Part shown: positions 9,204 to 20,349 of the stretch, in pieces | How the letters are laid out: every line of letters starts with the position of its first letter | How positions within the stretch are numbered: position 1 is the first letter of the stretch | DNA from: Ardenticatenales bacterium | Lineage (GTDB): Bacteria; Chloroflexota; Anaerolineae; Epilineales; Epilineaceae | Assembly: GCA_020853525.1 (NCBI GenBank) | Contig: JADYYS010000039.1 | Coordinates: 1 to 64,000, forward strand | Reading direction: 5' to 3' | DNA: 64,000 nt | Translations under genes and position numbers: made by a program | Notes under the pieces: model-generated | The model's input: only the letters and a program-made list of their open reading frames with translations | The model's database searches: none | Told to the model about the DNA's origin: nothing

Positions 9204-9281
9204 CGCACACTCCTTGCGCTAGGGGCCGGCGGCGCGGGGGGTGCGCCGCCACCGAACGAAGACGGCCGAGCCGCGCGATGG

Positions 9282-12251
<2,970 letters not shown>

Positions 12252-12378
12252 GGCTGTTGGCATCCTCATCGCTCGGTCGGACGAACCAGGTGAGGGTACC
12301 ATTCGGCGGCGGCGGCGGCCAAAGCCGAACGACCGGGGTCCGGCGCGTCCGCACCGGAACGAGATGGTCCACACGATC

Positions 12379-13335
12379 ATGGGACGAGCACGAATGCCCA
12401 ACGACATCGATTCCGATCCCCCGCCTCCGGCGACCGCCGGCGCCGACCGACCACCGGCCGTCGCTCGGCCGTCGGACGGCTGGTCGGCCGCGGCGTTCGA
12501 GGGCGAGTTCCTGCGCGGACCGCGACCACGGCGGCGCGAGACGCGCGAGCTCTTCCGGATGGCGGCCGAGTTCGTGCGCGGCTTTCGAACGTTCCACTTC
12601 ATCGGTCCGTGCGTGACGGTGTTCGGCTCGGCCCGGTTCCCACAGGAGCATCGCTACTGTGCGCTCGCGCACCAGATGGGGGCGCGACTGGCGCGCGCGG
12701 GCTTCGTGACGATGACGGGCGGCGGGCCCGGGATCATGGAGGCCGCCAACCGCGGCGCGCGGGAGAACGGCGGCATGTCGGTCGGCAGCCGCATCCGGCT
12801 GCCGCACGAGGAGGACGCGAATCCCTATCTCGACGTCGACGTCGAGTTCGACTACTTCTTCATCCGCAAGGTGATGCTCCTGAAGTACTCGATGGGCTTC
12901 ATCATCCTGCCGGGCGGCTTCGGCACGCTCGACGAGCTGTTCGATGCGACGACGCTCATCCAGACCGGCAAGATGCACGGCTTCCCGGTGGTCCTGATGG
13001 GGGCCGACTACTGGCAGCCGCTCATGGCGTTCATGCGCCGAACGATGGTGGCCGCCGGGACGATCGCCGCCGCGGACGTCGACCGGATCCTCGTCACCGA
13101 CGTGCCCGAGGAGGCGATGGCGCACCTCCTCGACTTCGCCACGTCGTCGTTCGGGCTGCGCTGGCGACCGTACAAGCCGCTGTGGTTCCTGCGCGAGCAG
13201 CCGCTGGGCGACAACGAGGCGTCGGTCGATCCGGCCGATCCGGGCGATCCGGCCGAGCAGGGCGAGCAGGGCGAGCAGGGCGATCGCCCGGATCTCGACG
13301 ATCCCGTCGACCTGATCGAACGAACGGGCGCGTGA
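12379..13335 (+). CDS. LOG-family protein (possible cytokinin riboside 5'-monophosphate phosphoribohydrolase)
   Basis: 318 residues. The Rossmann-type core carries GGGPGIMEA and PGGFGTLDE, the two diagnostic LOG motifs (nucleotide binding and catalysis). LOG enzymes release free bases from nucleoside monophosphates; several bacterial members have uncertain substrates. It has an N-terminal extension of about 60 residues rich in Pro/Asp. An unusual C-terminal tail of ten three-residue units (DPA, DPG, EQG and so on) is encoded by 9-bp repeats at 13228-13317. It is divergent from gcvP. The start is uncertain: ATG codons at 12364, 12379 and 12394 are all in frame and none has a strong ribosome site. 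Confidence 0.85.
   Translation: MGRARMPNDIDSDPPPPATAGADRPPAVARPSDGWSAAAFEGEFLRGPRPRRRETRELFRMAAEFVRGFRTFHFIGPCVTVFGSARFPQEHRYCALAHQMGARLARAGFVTMTGGGPGIMEAANRGARENGGMSVGSRIRLPHEEDANPYLDVDVEFDYFFIRKVMLLKYSMGFIILPGGFGTLDELFDATTLIQTGKMHGFPVVLMGADYWQPLMAFMRRTMVAAGTIAAADVDRILVTDVPEEAMAHLLDFATSSFGLRWRPYKPLWFLREQPLGDNEASVDPADPGDPAEQGEQGEQGDRPDLDDPVDLIERTGA
13228..13317 (+). repeat. Ten 9-bp units encoding an acidic tripeptide repeat
   Basis: In the 3' end of the LOG gene: three GATCCGGSC-type units, three identical GAGCAGGGC units, then four diverged units beginning GAT/GAC. Each unit encodes Asp/Glu followed by two residues. The identical central copies suggest recent slippage expansion. Confidence 0.75.
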
Positions 13336-13502
13336 GGGGTGGTCGTCGGCCGGTCGATCGTCGGCGGAACCCCGCAAAGGTGTCGTATCCTTCGCCGCCG
13401 GTCGTCGTTATAGCCGTTGGCCCCGCCGGACGTGCCGGTCGTGCGGGCTACAATGACGCGCGCAATGCTGCGCCGGGCTGCCACACGGGCCGAGGAGGTC
13501 TC

Positions 13503-14945
13503 ATGCTGCACACATCGTTGGGCACACGCCGCACGCTGGCGCGGTGCGCGGCGCTGGCTTTGGCGGCCGCGCTGATCCTGCCGCTCGGTCCGTCGCCGGC
13601 CGCCGCACAGCCCGTCACGGTTTTCGCCTGGCAGAAGTTCGCATCGATCAACGCCAAGCTGTTCCACCGGGCCACGGCGTACGACAGTGTCGACAAGAAG
13701 CTCTACCTGTACGGCGGCTTCGATCTGAACGGCAACGTGCGCAACCAAGTGGACGCCGTCGACCTCTCGGCTGCGCTGGCGGGCGCCAAGGTGGACAACG
13801 GGCTGCGGCCCGCCGGGGCGATCGCCGAGCTCTGGGGCGCCGCCGGGGCGTTCCGGGCCAAGGGCGTCGACCGCAAGATCTACTGGATCGGCGGCACGGA
13901 CGCTGTGGCGACGCCGTTCAAGCAGCTCCAGGTGCATGACCTCGTCCACAACACGTGGAGCGCGGTGAAGCCCGAGGGCGCCTTCGATCACCGTGTGCTG
14001 GCCGCGGCCGTGTATGACCCCAACAACGACGTCGTCGTCGTGCAGGGCGGCAACGAGCGCTGCATCTTCTTCCCGACGACCAGCATCGCGTGCGACGATC
14101 CGTACAACGATACGCTGTTCCTGCAGTTCGACGCGATGACCGGAGCGCCGCGCTGGGTGCGCGGCCCGAGCGGCCCGCGCCTGTTCGGCGCGACGGCGGC
14201 GTTCGACAGCCGCCTGAAGCGGATCCTCCTCTTCGGCGGGACGTACGACCGGATCGACGGCACGAACGAGGTCTGGACGCTGGATATGACCTCCAGTGAT
14301 TATGTCAATTCCAAGTGGCAGAAGCTCGCGTTCGTGAACACGGGCTCGCTGTCGGTGCCCGGCGGTCGCGCGCTGCACACGGCCGCGTACAACGCCGACC
14401 TCAACCACCTCGTCGTGTACGGCGGCGACGTCAAGACGATCCACTCGACGAGTGAGATCGTGGCCGCCCCGGAGGTCTGGGCGCTGGATCTCGGCGTCAC
14501 CCCGCCCGTCTGGCGCAACTTGAAGACGCCGCTCGGCGACCGGATCGGGGCCTCGATGATCTACGACCCCGTCCACAAGACGCCGATCCTGTACGGCGGC
14601 CGCGGCAAGCTGCGCACCGGCCGGCAGACCGTCTCGGGCGATCTGTACGCCCTGACGGCCACCGAGGTCGTCCGCACGCCGACACCCACGGCCGTGCCGA
14701 CCGTCAGCCCGTACGGCCCGCTCGAGCCGCGCCTCTGCCCGACGCTCAACGGGCGCGTGCCGCCGGCCGTCATCCAGAACGCGCTGGCCAACCCGGCCGA
14801 CATCGGCTCGTTCGGTCAGCCCAGCGCCCCGAACCGCCCACCCAGTCCGGCGAACCCGCCGAAGATCTACCTCGGCCTGACGAACATCAACGCGCCCTAC
14901 AACCCCCTCTTCAACCCGGTGACGTTCAAGGCCGGCTGTCCGTAA
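13503..14945 (+). CDS. Secreted kelch-repeat protein
   Basis: 480 residues. The ATG at 13503 has GAGGAGG seven bases before it and starts a signal peptide (CAALALAAALILPLGPSPAAAQ). At least six kelch-type blades are visible through their GG signatures: LYLYGGFD, IYWIGGTD, VVVQGGNERC, ILLFGGTYD, LVVYGGDV and ILYGGRGK. The frame continues upstream to 12609 only as an antisense-like extension through the LOG gene. After the propeller comes a short TPTPTAVP linker, then about 70 Pro/Asn-rich residues ending in KAGCP, without the LP-x-x-x-R motif. Probable extracytoplasmic binding protein; ligand unknown. Confidence 0.82.
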   Translation: MLHTSLGTRRTLARCAALALAAALILPLGPSPAAAQPVTVFAWQKFASINAKLFHRATAYDSVDKKLYLYGGFDLNGNVRNQVDAVDLSAALAGAKVDNGLRPAGAIAELWGAAGAFRAKGVDRKIYWIGGTDAVATPFKQLQVHDLVHNTWSAVKPEGAFDHRVLAAAVYDPNNDVVVVQGGNERCIFFPTTSIACDDPYNDTLFLQFDAMTGAPRWVRGPSGPRLFGATAAFDSRLKRILLFGGTYDRIDGTNEVWTLDMTSSDYVNSKWQKLAFVNTGSLSVPGGRALHTAAYNADLNHLVVYGGDVKTIHSTSEIVAAPEVWALDLGVTPPVWRNLKTPLGDRIGASMIYDPVHKTPILYGGRGKLRTGRQTVSGDLYALTATEVVRTPTPTAVPTVSPYGPLEPRLCPTLNGRVPPAVIQNALANPADIGSFGQPSAPNRPPSPANPPKIYLGLTNINAPYNPLFNPVTFKAGCP

Positions 14946-14947
14946 AC

Positions 14948-14976
14948 GTGACATCCGCCCGCCGCGCGCGTATCAT
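14948..14976 (+). promoter_or_regulatory. Candidate sigma70-type promoter of rpmG
   Basis: GTGACA (14948-14953), 17-bp spacer, TATCAT (14971-14976), 32 bases before the rpmG start. It lies immediately after the kelch gene stop. Confidence 0.6.
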
Positions 14977-15008
14977 CGCCGTTTGTCGTCCGCCGAAGGA
15001 GTGCGTTC

Positions 15009-15176
15009 ATGGCCGGTAGAAAGAAAGACGTCCGGATGGTGATCAAGCTGCGGTCCACCGAGAGTGCGTTCACGTACGTCTCGGAGAAGAACCGCCGCAA
15101 CGATCCCGGCCGGCTGGAGATCAAGAAGTACGATCCGGTCGTGCGCAAGCACGTCCTGTTCCGCGAGGCGAAGTAG
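15009..15176 (+). CDS. rpmG: 50S ribosomal protein L33
   Basis: 55 residues. The protein begins [19 protein letters not shown] and has the L33 core [11 protein letters not shown]...[20 protein letters not shown]. It lacks the cysteine pairs of zinc-binding L33 forms, so it is the C-minus type. The start has GAAGGAG eight bases upstream and a promoter just before it. L33 sits in the large subunit near the E site. The gene is followed 10 bases later by a MoaB-like gene and then rpmB. Confidence 0.95.
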   Translation: MAGRKKDVRMVIKLRSTESAFTYVSEKNRRNDPGRLEIKKYDPVVRKHVLFREAK

Positions 15177-15186
15177 ACCGCCGGTC

Positions 15187-15711
15187 GTGACCGCGGCAGC
15201 CCACCGGACCGCGGCCCATCGGGCAGGTGCGGACCGCTCGTCGGCCGCAGTCGCGATCGGCCTCGTGACGGTCAGCGACAGCCGGACGGACGCGACGGAC
15301 GTCAACGGCCGGTGGCTGGCGGAGGCGGTGCGGGCAGCGGGTCATGTCGTGGGCGCCGCCATGCTGGTTCGCGACGATCCGGTCGCGATCGATCAGGCGC
15401 TCGACGGATGCTTGACGGCGGGTTGCCGGGTCGTCGTCTTGAACGGCGGCACGGGGATCAGCCGGCGGGACAACACGGCGGACGTCGTGCTGCGACGGTT
15501 CGACAAGGTGATGCCTGGGTTCGGTGAGCTGTTTCGGATGCTGAGTTGGGAGAGCGTCGGAGCGGCGGCGACGCTCTCGCGGGCGGCGGCGGGCACGGTC
15601 GGGGGTGCGGTGGTGTACGCGCTGCCCGGCTCGCCGGACGCGGTCCGGTTGGCGTTCGAGCGCTTGATCGTGCCGGAGATCGAGCACGTGGTGTGGGAGA
15701 TGAGCCGCTGA
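15187..15711 (+). CDS. MoaB/MogA-family molybdenum cofactor protein
   Basis: 174 residues from a GTG at 15187, chosen because it starts 10 bases after rpmG; the alternative ATG at 15064 would overlap rpmG extensively. The MoCF-binding fold shows LVTVSDSRT near the start and GGTGISRRD in the middle, the molybdopterin-binding signature. Family members adenylylate molybdopterin before molybdate insertion (MogA) or are MoaB paralogues of similar activity; the two cannot be separated here. moaD and moaE occur 13 kb downstream on the other strand. An Ala-rich N-terminal extension of about 20 residues precedes the fold. Confidence 0.88.
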   Translation: MTAAAHRTAAHRAGADRSSAAVAIGLVTVSDSRTDATDVNGRWLAEAVRAAGHVVGAAMLVRDDPVAIDQALDGCLTAGCRVVVLNGGTGISRRDNTADVVLRRFDKVMPGFGELFRMLSWESVGAAATLSRAAAGTVGGAVVYALPGSPDAVRLAFERLIVPEIEHVVWEMSR

Positions 15712-15855
15712 GGCCGCGCAGGTGTTCGGGCTCTCGCACGAGCGCGACCGCGGTCCGGCCGCGGCGATGGCGTGTGCGGCGACGGGCCGACGAAGTGGGT
15801 CAAGACGATCGACGCCTTTTCGGCCGACCGGCCGAACGGCGCAAGGAGGATGCAC

Positions 15856-16095
15856 ATGGCGCGCAAGTGTCAGGTTACGGGCAAGGGGCCGTTCACGGCC
15901 ATGAACGTGTCGTTTTCGCACCGGCGGACGAAGAAGATCTGGAACGTCAACCTCCAGAACCGCCGGCTGTACGTGCCGGAGCTCGGCAAGTTCGTGAACC
16001 TCAAGTTGTCCGCCAGCGCGCTGCGCACGATCTCCAAGAAGGGCCTCTCCGCGGCGCTCAAGGCCGAAGGGCGGTCGCTCGCCGACGTCATGTAG
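15856..16095 (+). CDS. rpmB: 50S ribosomal protein L28
   Basis: 79 residues. The start MARKCQVTGKGPFTAMNVSF and the body SHRRTKKIWNVNLQ are typical L28. I chose the ATG at 15856 because AAGGAGG lies six bases upstream and the protein conventionally begins MARKC; an ATG two codons earlier overlaps that ribosome site. The spacer after the MoaB-like gene is 144 bases. Confidence 0.95.
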   Translation: MARKCQVTGKGPFTAMNVSFSHRRTKKIWNVNLQNRRLYVPELGKFVNLKLSASALRTISKKGLSAALKAEGRSLADVM

Positions 16096-16172
16096 CCGCC
16101 CGGTCGGCATCGAGAGGTCGGTTTCCCGAACGCGGTCGACGCAGGTGCGGCCGGAATCGATAGGAGCGCGCG

Positions 16173-16727
16173 ATGACACCGGGCGATGGGATGGCGCCGA
16201 GCGATGTCCAGTCCAGGCTCAAGGCCCGGATCTGGCAGTCCGTGGCCCAAAGCGGCGTCGACCTGTCCGGCCTGCCGCCCGAGGCGGCCGATCGCCTGGT
16301 GAGCGCGATCAGCGACGGCATGGCGACCGAATTCGATGCGCTCATGGAGGCCGCGTCACCGGGCGGCGACGACGACACCGCCGACCTCGATCCGGCCAAG
16401 GAGCGCGTCCTCTGGCAGGGCCGCCCGTTCCTGTCGCTGCTGACGCGTTACACGATCACCAGCCAACGGCTGCGGATCAGTCACGGACTGCTCACCCGGG
16501 TGCGCTCGGATATCGAGCACGTGCGGATACAGGACCTGGACCAGACCCAGTCGATCGGCGAGCGCATGTTCAACATCGGCGACATCCGCGTCCAGTCGCA
16601 TGACCCGGACAACGCCTTGGTCGTCCTTCGGAACGTGACCGAGCCCGACAACGTCATGGAGATCCTGCGCACGGCGGTGCTCGAAGCGCGCAAGCAGTTC
16701 GGGCTGAGCTATCGCGAAGAGATGTAG
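16173..16727 (+). CDS. Bacterial PH-domain (DUF304-type) protein
   Basis: 184 residues, no signal peptide or membrane segment. Residues about 70-165 match the bPH2 fold: VLWQGRPFLSLLTRYTITSQRLRISHGLLTRVRSDIEHVRIQDLD. This fold often lies at the membrane face, but no lipid ligand can be inferred here. The N-terminal 65 residues are helical and acidic. It is followed by the small-RNA locus and the SRP RNA. Function unknown. Confidence 0.8.
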   Translation: MTPGDGMAPSDVQSRLKARIWQSVAQSGVDLSGLPPEAADRLVSAISDGMATEFDALMEAASPGGDDDTADLDPAKERVLWQGRPFLSLLTRYTITSQRLRISHGLLTRVRSDIEHVRIQDLDQTQSIGERMFNIGDIRVQSHDPDNALVVLRNVTEPDNVMEILRTAVLEARKQFGLSYREEM

Positions 16728-16875
16728 GAATGCCGCGGCGCGGCCGCGGATGGAGACGGCGGTATCGATGCCGGCATCGGCTCGTACCCCGCCACGGCAG
16801 AATCCTCGGGTTCCGTGCTCCGGTTGCCGCTCCGAGCGTGTCCAGTGGCGGGTACGCGCGTTGTGAACAGCGCTC

Positions 16876-17002
16876 GGAAAGACAAAGGACCAGCGCCCCA
16901 AGGCGTTCGCCCTGGACACTGGTCCTTGCGCAGCACCCACACACAACGCGTCGCCACTCTCGTGGCAGACCCCCACACAGCCGCTGGCGTGTTCGTGCTA
17001 CG
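16876..17002 (-). ncRNA. Candidate small RNA with own promoter and Rho-independent terminator
   Basis: Read on the minus strand. A strong promoter (17009-17037) predicts a 5' end near 17002. The transcript begins with GCGTAGCAC, which can pair with GTGCTGCGC about 60 bases later (one G-U pair). Inside lies an apical hairpin GCCAC-GAGA-GTGGC (GNRA loop), extended by a GTC/GAC pair. After the closing stem comes a terminator: AAGGACCAG (16927-16919) pairs perfectly with CTGGTCCTT (16893-16885), followed by TGTCTTT. Length about 125 nt. No open frame is evident. The closing stem, internal asymmetric bubble and apical hairpin resemble 6S RNA architecture, but I cannot assign it to that family by sequence. 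Confidence 0.6.
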
Positions 17003-17008
17003 CGGCAG

Positions 17009-17037
17009 AGTATACGGGGCGGGGCGCGAACTGTCAT
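17009..17037 (-). promoter_or_regulatory. Promoter of the candidate small RNA
   Basis: On the minus strand: ATGACA (17037-17032), 17-bp spacer, TATACT (17014-17009). This is five of six matches at -35 and at -10 to the sigma70 consensus. It faces away from the SRP RNA, and no protein gene starts downstream of it. Confidence 0.65.
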
Positions 17038-17149
17038 TACGGTTACATTAAGCTTAAGAGTGCCTTTGGCTCGGCCGTCGTTTTCCGTCGATGCCGCACC
17101 CCGCCCGCCGTCCTCACCCGCCACGCCGTCGCCCGTTTCGACGGCGCTG

Positions 17150-17158
17150 TACTAGAAT
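17150..17158 (+). promoter_or_regulatory. Candidate -10 element for the SRP RNA
   Basis: TACTAGAAT contains TAGAAT at 17153-17158, about 20 bases before the first paired base of the SRP RNA. No convincing -35 hexamer is visible at 16-18 bp, so this is tentative. Confidence 0.35.
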
Positions 17159-17177
17159 CCACCGTCACGCTCGCCGA

Positions 17178-17299
17178 TCCGGCAGGCCTGCTCAGGGTCC
17201 TGCGCGGCGGAGGCGCTCGAACCGCGTCAGGTCCGGAAGGAAGCAGCGCTAAGGGATGTCCTCCGGGTGCCGCGGGTTCGCCTTGGGCGGGCCTGCCGG
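17178..17299 (+). ncRNA. ffs: Signal recognition particle RNA, small bacterial type (4.5S-like)
   Basis: The invariant Ffh-binding segment GTCAGGTCCGGAAGGAAGC is at 17226-17244, ending in the AAGCAGC of the symmetric loop. The ends are complementary: CCGGCAGGCCTGC (17178-17190) pairs with GCGGGCCTGCCGG (17287-17299) with one G-U. This gives a single hairpin of about 120 nt without an Alu domain. It lies upstream of the YabE-like gene. The exact 5' and 3' ends are estimated from the stem. Confidence 0.93.
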
Positions 17300-17411
17300 G
17301 CCGGTGAGCGGCGCGGCCGATACGCTGTCCCTGCAAGGGTAGCGGACCCTGCATCGGCCTCGGATACGCGGCACTGCCCGTGCCTCCGAGGCGCGCCGCG
17401 GGACGGAGTAC

Positions 17412-19136
17412 GTGGAGGGGGGCGTGGGGGAATCGTCGAATCGACTCGGTCGCCGCGCGGACCGCACTTCCGGTGCGGCCCGGCGATTCCTGGCGTTGCT
17501 GCGCCCGTGGCTCGCCCCGCTCGGCGCGGCCGCCGTCGCGGTGCTGGTGCCCTACCTCCACCGCCAGGCCGCGCGCACCGTCTCGCTCGACGTCGACGGC
17601 CGGTCGGGCCGCGTCGTGACGACGGCCGCCACCACGCGATTGGCGTTGGCGGAGCTGGGCATCCGCGTGGCGAGGGACGACGTCGTCTCGCCGAAGGTCG
17701 ATGCCGCCTTGCCGGAGGGCAGCCGTGTGGTCGTCCGGCGCGCGCCGCGCGTCACCGTCCTCGCGGACGGCAGGGCCACCGAAGTGACAGCCGAAGGCCG
17801 TACGGTCGCCGCGGTGCTGCAGGCGGCCGGCGTCGTCCTCGACCCGGCGGACAGCGTCACCGTGAACGGACAGCCGTGGTCGTTGGCCGCGCGCCTCCCC
17901 GCACCGGCCGGCAGCCGCGCGGCAGCCCGGGAGGCGGCGGAACGCGTCCCGGTCGAGGAGATGTTCCGCGGCGTGTTCAGCCCCCGTGTCGCATACGCCG
18001 ATGAAACGGGCCACCACACCGGCCGCGGTGCATCGGCGGACCGTTCCGCCTCGGCGCTCGCCGCGCACACCACCGGCGACGACCTGCGCGCCGCCGCACG
18101 CCGCCTGCTCGCGCCGGTCCTGTCGGCCCTTCGTCCGGGCGAGCGCCCACCGGGGATCGTCGGACGCAACGTCGTGCGCGTCGTGCGGTCGCGCACCGTC
18201 TGGGTTGTCGACGACGGGGTGCGCACGCCGCTGGCGGCGTCGGGCGAGACCGTCGGCCAGGCGCTCGAGCGTGCCGGCGTGCGCCATCTGCCGGGCGACC
18301 GTGTGCAGCCGCCACTCGATACGCCGCTGGCCTACGCCCCCGAGATCACGATCCACCGGGGCGTGCCGTTCGCCCTCGATGCGGACGGCCTGACACGCGA
18401 GCTGCGCTCCGGCGCGCCGACGATCGGCGCCGCGCTGGCGGCGGCGGGCGTCGGCCTGGCCGGCCGCGACATCGTCGACCCTCCGGCCGAGACCGTGGTG
18501 TCGCCGGGGCTCGCGATCGAGGTGACGCGGGTGCGCGACGTCCTCGAGTGGCGGGAGGTCGAGATCCCGTATCAGACCGAGGCGATTCCCGATCCGAACC
18601 GCCCGCTGGACGAGGTGGCGGTGCTGCAGGCGGGCGTTCCCGGTCTGGCCACCCAACGCCTCGAGGTGACCTACCACGGCGGGCGCGTCGTGGACCGAAC
18701 GGTGCTGGACGAGACGATCGTGCGCGAGCCGGTCGTCGAGCGGGTGGCGTACGGCACGCACATCACCTGGGGCACCGTGATGACCGAGGCCGGGCCGATG
18801 CGCTACTGGCGCAAGCTCCGCACGTACGCCACCAGCTACAGCGCCTCCCGTGCCGGCACGCCGCGTTCGGCGCCGTGGTACGGGCGCACCCGGATCGGCG
18901 AGGTCATGCGCAAGGGCATCGTGGCGGTCGACCCGCGCGTCATCCCGCTCAGAACGAACCTGTACGTCGAGGGCTACGGACTCGGGCTGGCCGGCGACAC
19001 GGGCGGCGGGATCAAGCGCCTGCACATCGACCTCGGCTATGACGACGACAACTACATCGGCTGGCACCACTACGTGGACGTCTACCTCCTCGAGCCGGCC
19101 CCGCCGCCCGATCGCATGCCGTGGGTGCTGCCCTGA
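17412..19136 (+). CDS. YabE-like protein: DUF348 repeats, G5 domain and C-terminal 3D domain
   Basis: 574 residues from a GTG at 17412. A hydrophobic anchor (WLAPLGAAAVAVLVPYL) lies at about 35-52. Repeats of the DUF348 type (VTTAATTRLALAELGIRV; GRTVAAVLQAAGVVLDPAD; GETVGQALERAGVRHL; APTIGAALAAAGVGL) follow. A G5-type segment (REVEIPYQTEAIPDPN) comes next, then a 3D domain at about 495-560 with VDPRVIPLRTNLYVEGYG and the aspartates of GDTGGGIKRLHIDLG. Family members are cell-wall muralytic or stationary-phase survival-type proteins; lytic activity is inferred from the 3D domain only. The yabE-rsmA order is also found in Bacillus. It overlaps rsmA by 16 bases. Confidence 0.85.
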   Translation: MEGGVGESSNRLGRRADRTSGAARRFLALLRPWLAPLGAAAVAVLVPYLHRQAARTVSLDVDGRSGRVVTTAATTRLALAELGIRVARDDVVSPKVDAALPEGSRVVVRRAPRVTVLADGRATEVTAEGRTVAAVLQAAGVVLDPADSVTVNGQPWSLAARLPAPAGSRAAAREAAERVPVEEMFRGVFSPRVAYADETGHHTGRGASADRSASALAAHTTGDDLRAAARRLLAPVLSALRPGERPPGIVGRNVVRVVRSRTVWVVDDGVRTPLAASGETVGQALERAGVRHLPGDRVQPPLDTPLAYAPEITIHRGVPFALDADGLTRELRSGAPTIGAALAAAGVGLAGRDIVDPPAETVVSPGLAIEVTRVRDVLEWREVEIPYQTEAIPDPNRPLDEVAVLQAGVPGLATQRLEVTYHGGRVVDRTVLDETIVREPVVERVAYGTHITWGTVMTEAGPMRYWRKLRTYATSYSASRAGTPRSAPWYGRTRIGEVMRKGIVAVDPRVIPLRTNLYVEGYGLGLAGDTGGGIKRLHIDLGYDDDNYIGWHHYVDVYLLEPAPPPDRMPWVLP

Positions 19137-20284
19137 GCCGCCCCGCCCGCGGTGCGCAGAGCGCTGCGGCAGCCGCCAAGGGCAAGGGCCGCGGCGCGGC
19201 CAAAGGCGCGGGCAAGGGCATGGGCAAGGGCGCGGGCAAGCGCGCGCCCCAAGGCGCCGCGGCCTCCGACCGGCCGAGCGCGATGTTGCGGGCCTACGGC
19301 CTCCGGCCGAACAAGCGCCTCGGCCAGCACTTCCTCGTCGACACGACCTACCTCACGCAAATCGTCGACGCCGCCGAGCTGGCGCAGGACGATACCGTGC
19401 TCGAGGTGGGCCCGGGCCTCGGCGTGCTGACCGAGGCGCTGTGCGAGCGCGCCGGCCGGGTCGTGGCCGTCGAGATCGACGCGGCGATGCGGACGATCCT
19501 GGGCAACCGGTTGGGCACCCGCGCGAACCTTGGGATCGTGGCCGCCGACATCCTCAAGGTCGACCCCGTGTCACTGCTCGACGAGAGACGGGACGGCCCG
19601 GCGGTGCTGCTGGACGGCGGCGCCGTCGACGGTTCCGCGCACGACGCCCCCGCGGCGGCCGATGAAGCGGCTCTCCCAGCCGGCCAGCCGCACTTCGGCC
19701 CGCTGCGCCCGCACTACAAGGTGGTCGCAAACCTGCCCTATTACATCACGTCGGCCGTACTGCGGCGGCTGCTCGAGGCGCGCGAGCGGCCGGTCCGGGC
19801 GGTCGTCATGGTGCAGAAAGAGGTGGCGGATCGGATCACGGCGTCGCCGGGCGACCTCAGCGTGCTGGCCGTGGCGATCCAACTCCACGCCGCCGTGCGC
19901 CGCGTCGCCGTCGTGCCGCCGGGCGCGTTCCACCCGCCGCCCAAGGTGGAGTCGGCCGTGCTCTGCCTCGACCTCTACGATCGGCCGCCCGTGCCGGTCG
20001 ACGACATCGGCTCGTTCTTCCGTGTCGTGCGCGCCGGTTTCGGGCAGAAGCGCAAGCAGTTGAAGAACAGCCTCGCCGCCGGCCTCGACGTCGCGGACGC
20101 CGAGGCCGTCCGCGCGCTCGCCGAGGCAGGCATCGACCCGACGCGCCGCGCGCAGACGCTCACGCTCCTCGAGTGGTCCGCCCTCACCGCGGCATTCACG
20201 GCGGCCGGCCACGTGCGCCCGCCGCGCGCCGCCGAAGCCGACGCCGCACCGTCGGCGCTCGACCGCGACGCCGACTGGACGTAG
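19121..20284 (+). CDS. rsmA: 16S rRNA (adenine1518-N6/adenine1519-N6)-dimethyltransferase
   Basis: Dimethylates two adjacent adenines of the 16S rRNA 3' hairpin. SAM motif EVGPGLGVLTEAL and catalytic motif NLPYYITS are intact, and GQHFLVD marks the conserved N-terminus. Length is 387 residues against about 270-290 usual. The excess comes from a Lys/Gly/Ala-rich N-terminal stretch of about 45 residues (KGKGRGAAKGAGKGMGKG...), an insert of about 40 residues before HYKVVANLPYY, and a 25-residue tail. The start is uncertain: GTG 19121 keeps the whole basic extension, while ATG 19283 (MLRAYGL) gives conventional length; neither has a clear ribosome site. Confidence 0.92.
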   Translation: MGAALSRPARGAQSAAAAAKGKGRGAAKGAGKGMGKGAGKRAPQGAAASDRPSAMLRAYGLRPNKRLGQHFLVDTTYLTQIVDAAELAQDDTVLEVGPGLGVLTEALCERAGRVVAVEIDAAMRTILGNRLGTRANLGIVAADILKVDPVSLLDERRDGPAVLLDGGAVDGSAHDAPAAADEAALPAGQPHFGPLRPHYKVVANLPYYITSAVLRRLLEARERPVRAVVMVQKEVADRITASPGDLSVLAVAIQLHAAVRRVAVVPPGAFHPPPKVESAVLCLDLYDRPPVPVDDIGSFFRVVRAGFGQKRKQLKNSLAAGLDVADAEAVRALAEAGIDPTRRAQTLTLLEWSALTAAFTAAGHVRPPRAAEADAAPSALDRDADWT

Positions 20285-20349
20285 GGCGAATCCTCCGCCG
20301 CGCATTCCGCGTATCCTTTGCCGGCGCTGAGGCGACGGAGGAGCGAGGG

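Noticed and set aside
12252-12378. Glycine riboswitch upstream of gcvP
   Set aside because: The spacer lacks the conserved tandem aptamer features and is shared with a divergent gene.
13008-14954. Minus-strand open frame of about 650 codons
   Set aside because: Antisense to the kelch gene and the LOG tail; no recognisable domain.
16766-16779. 14-bp perfect palindrome CGATGCCGGCATCG as an operator
   Set aside because: Isolated, with no promoter next to it; such GC-rich palindromes are expected by chance at this composition.
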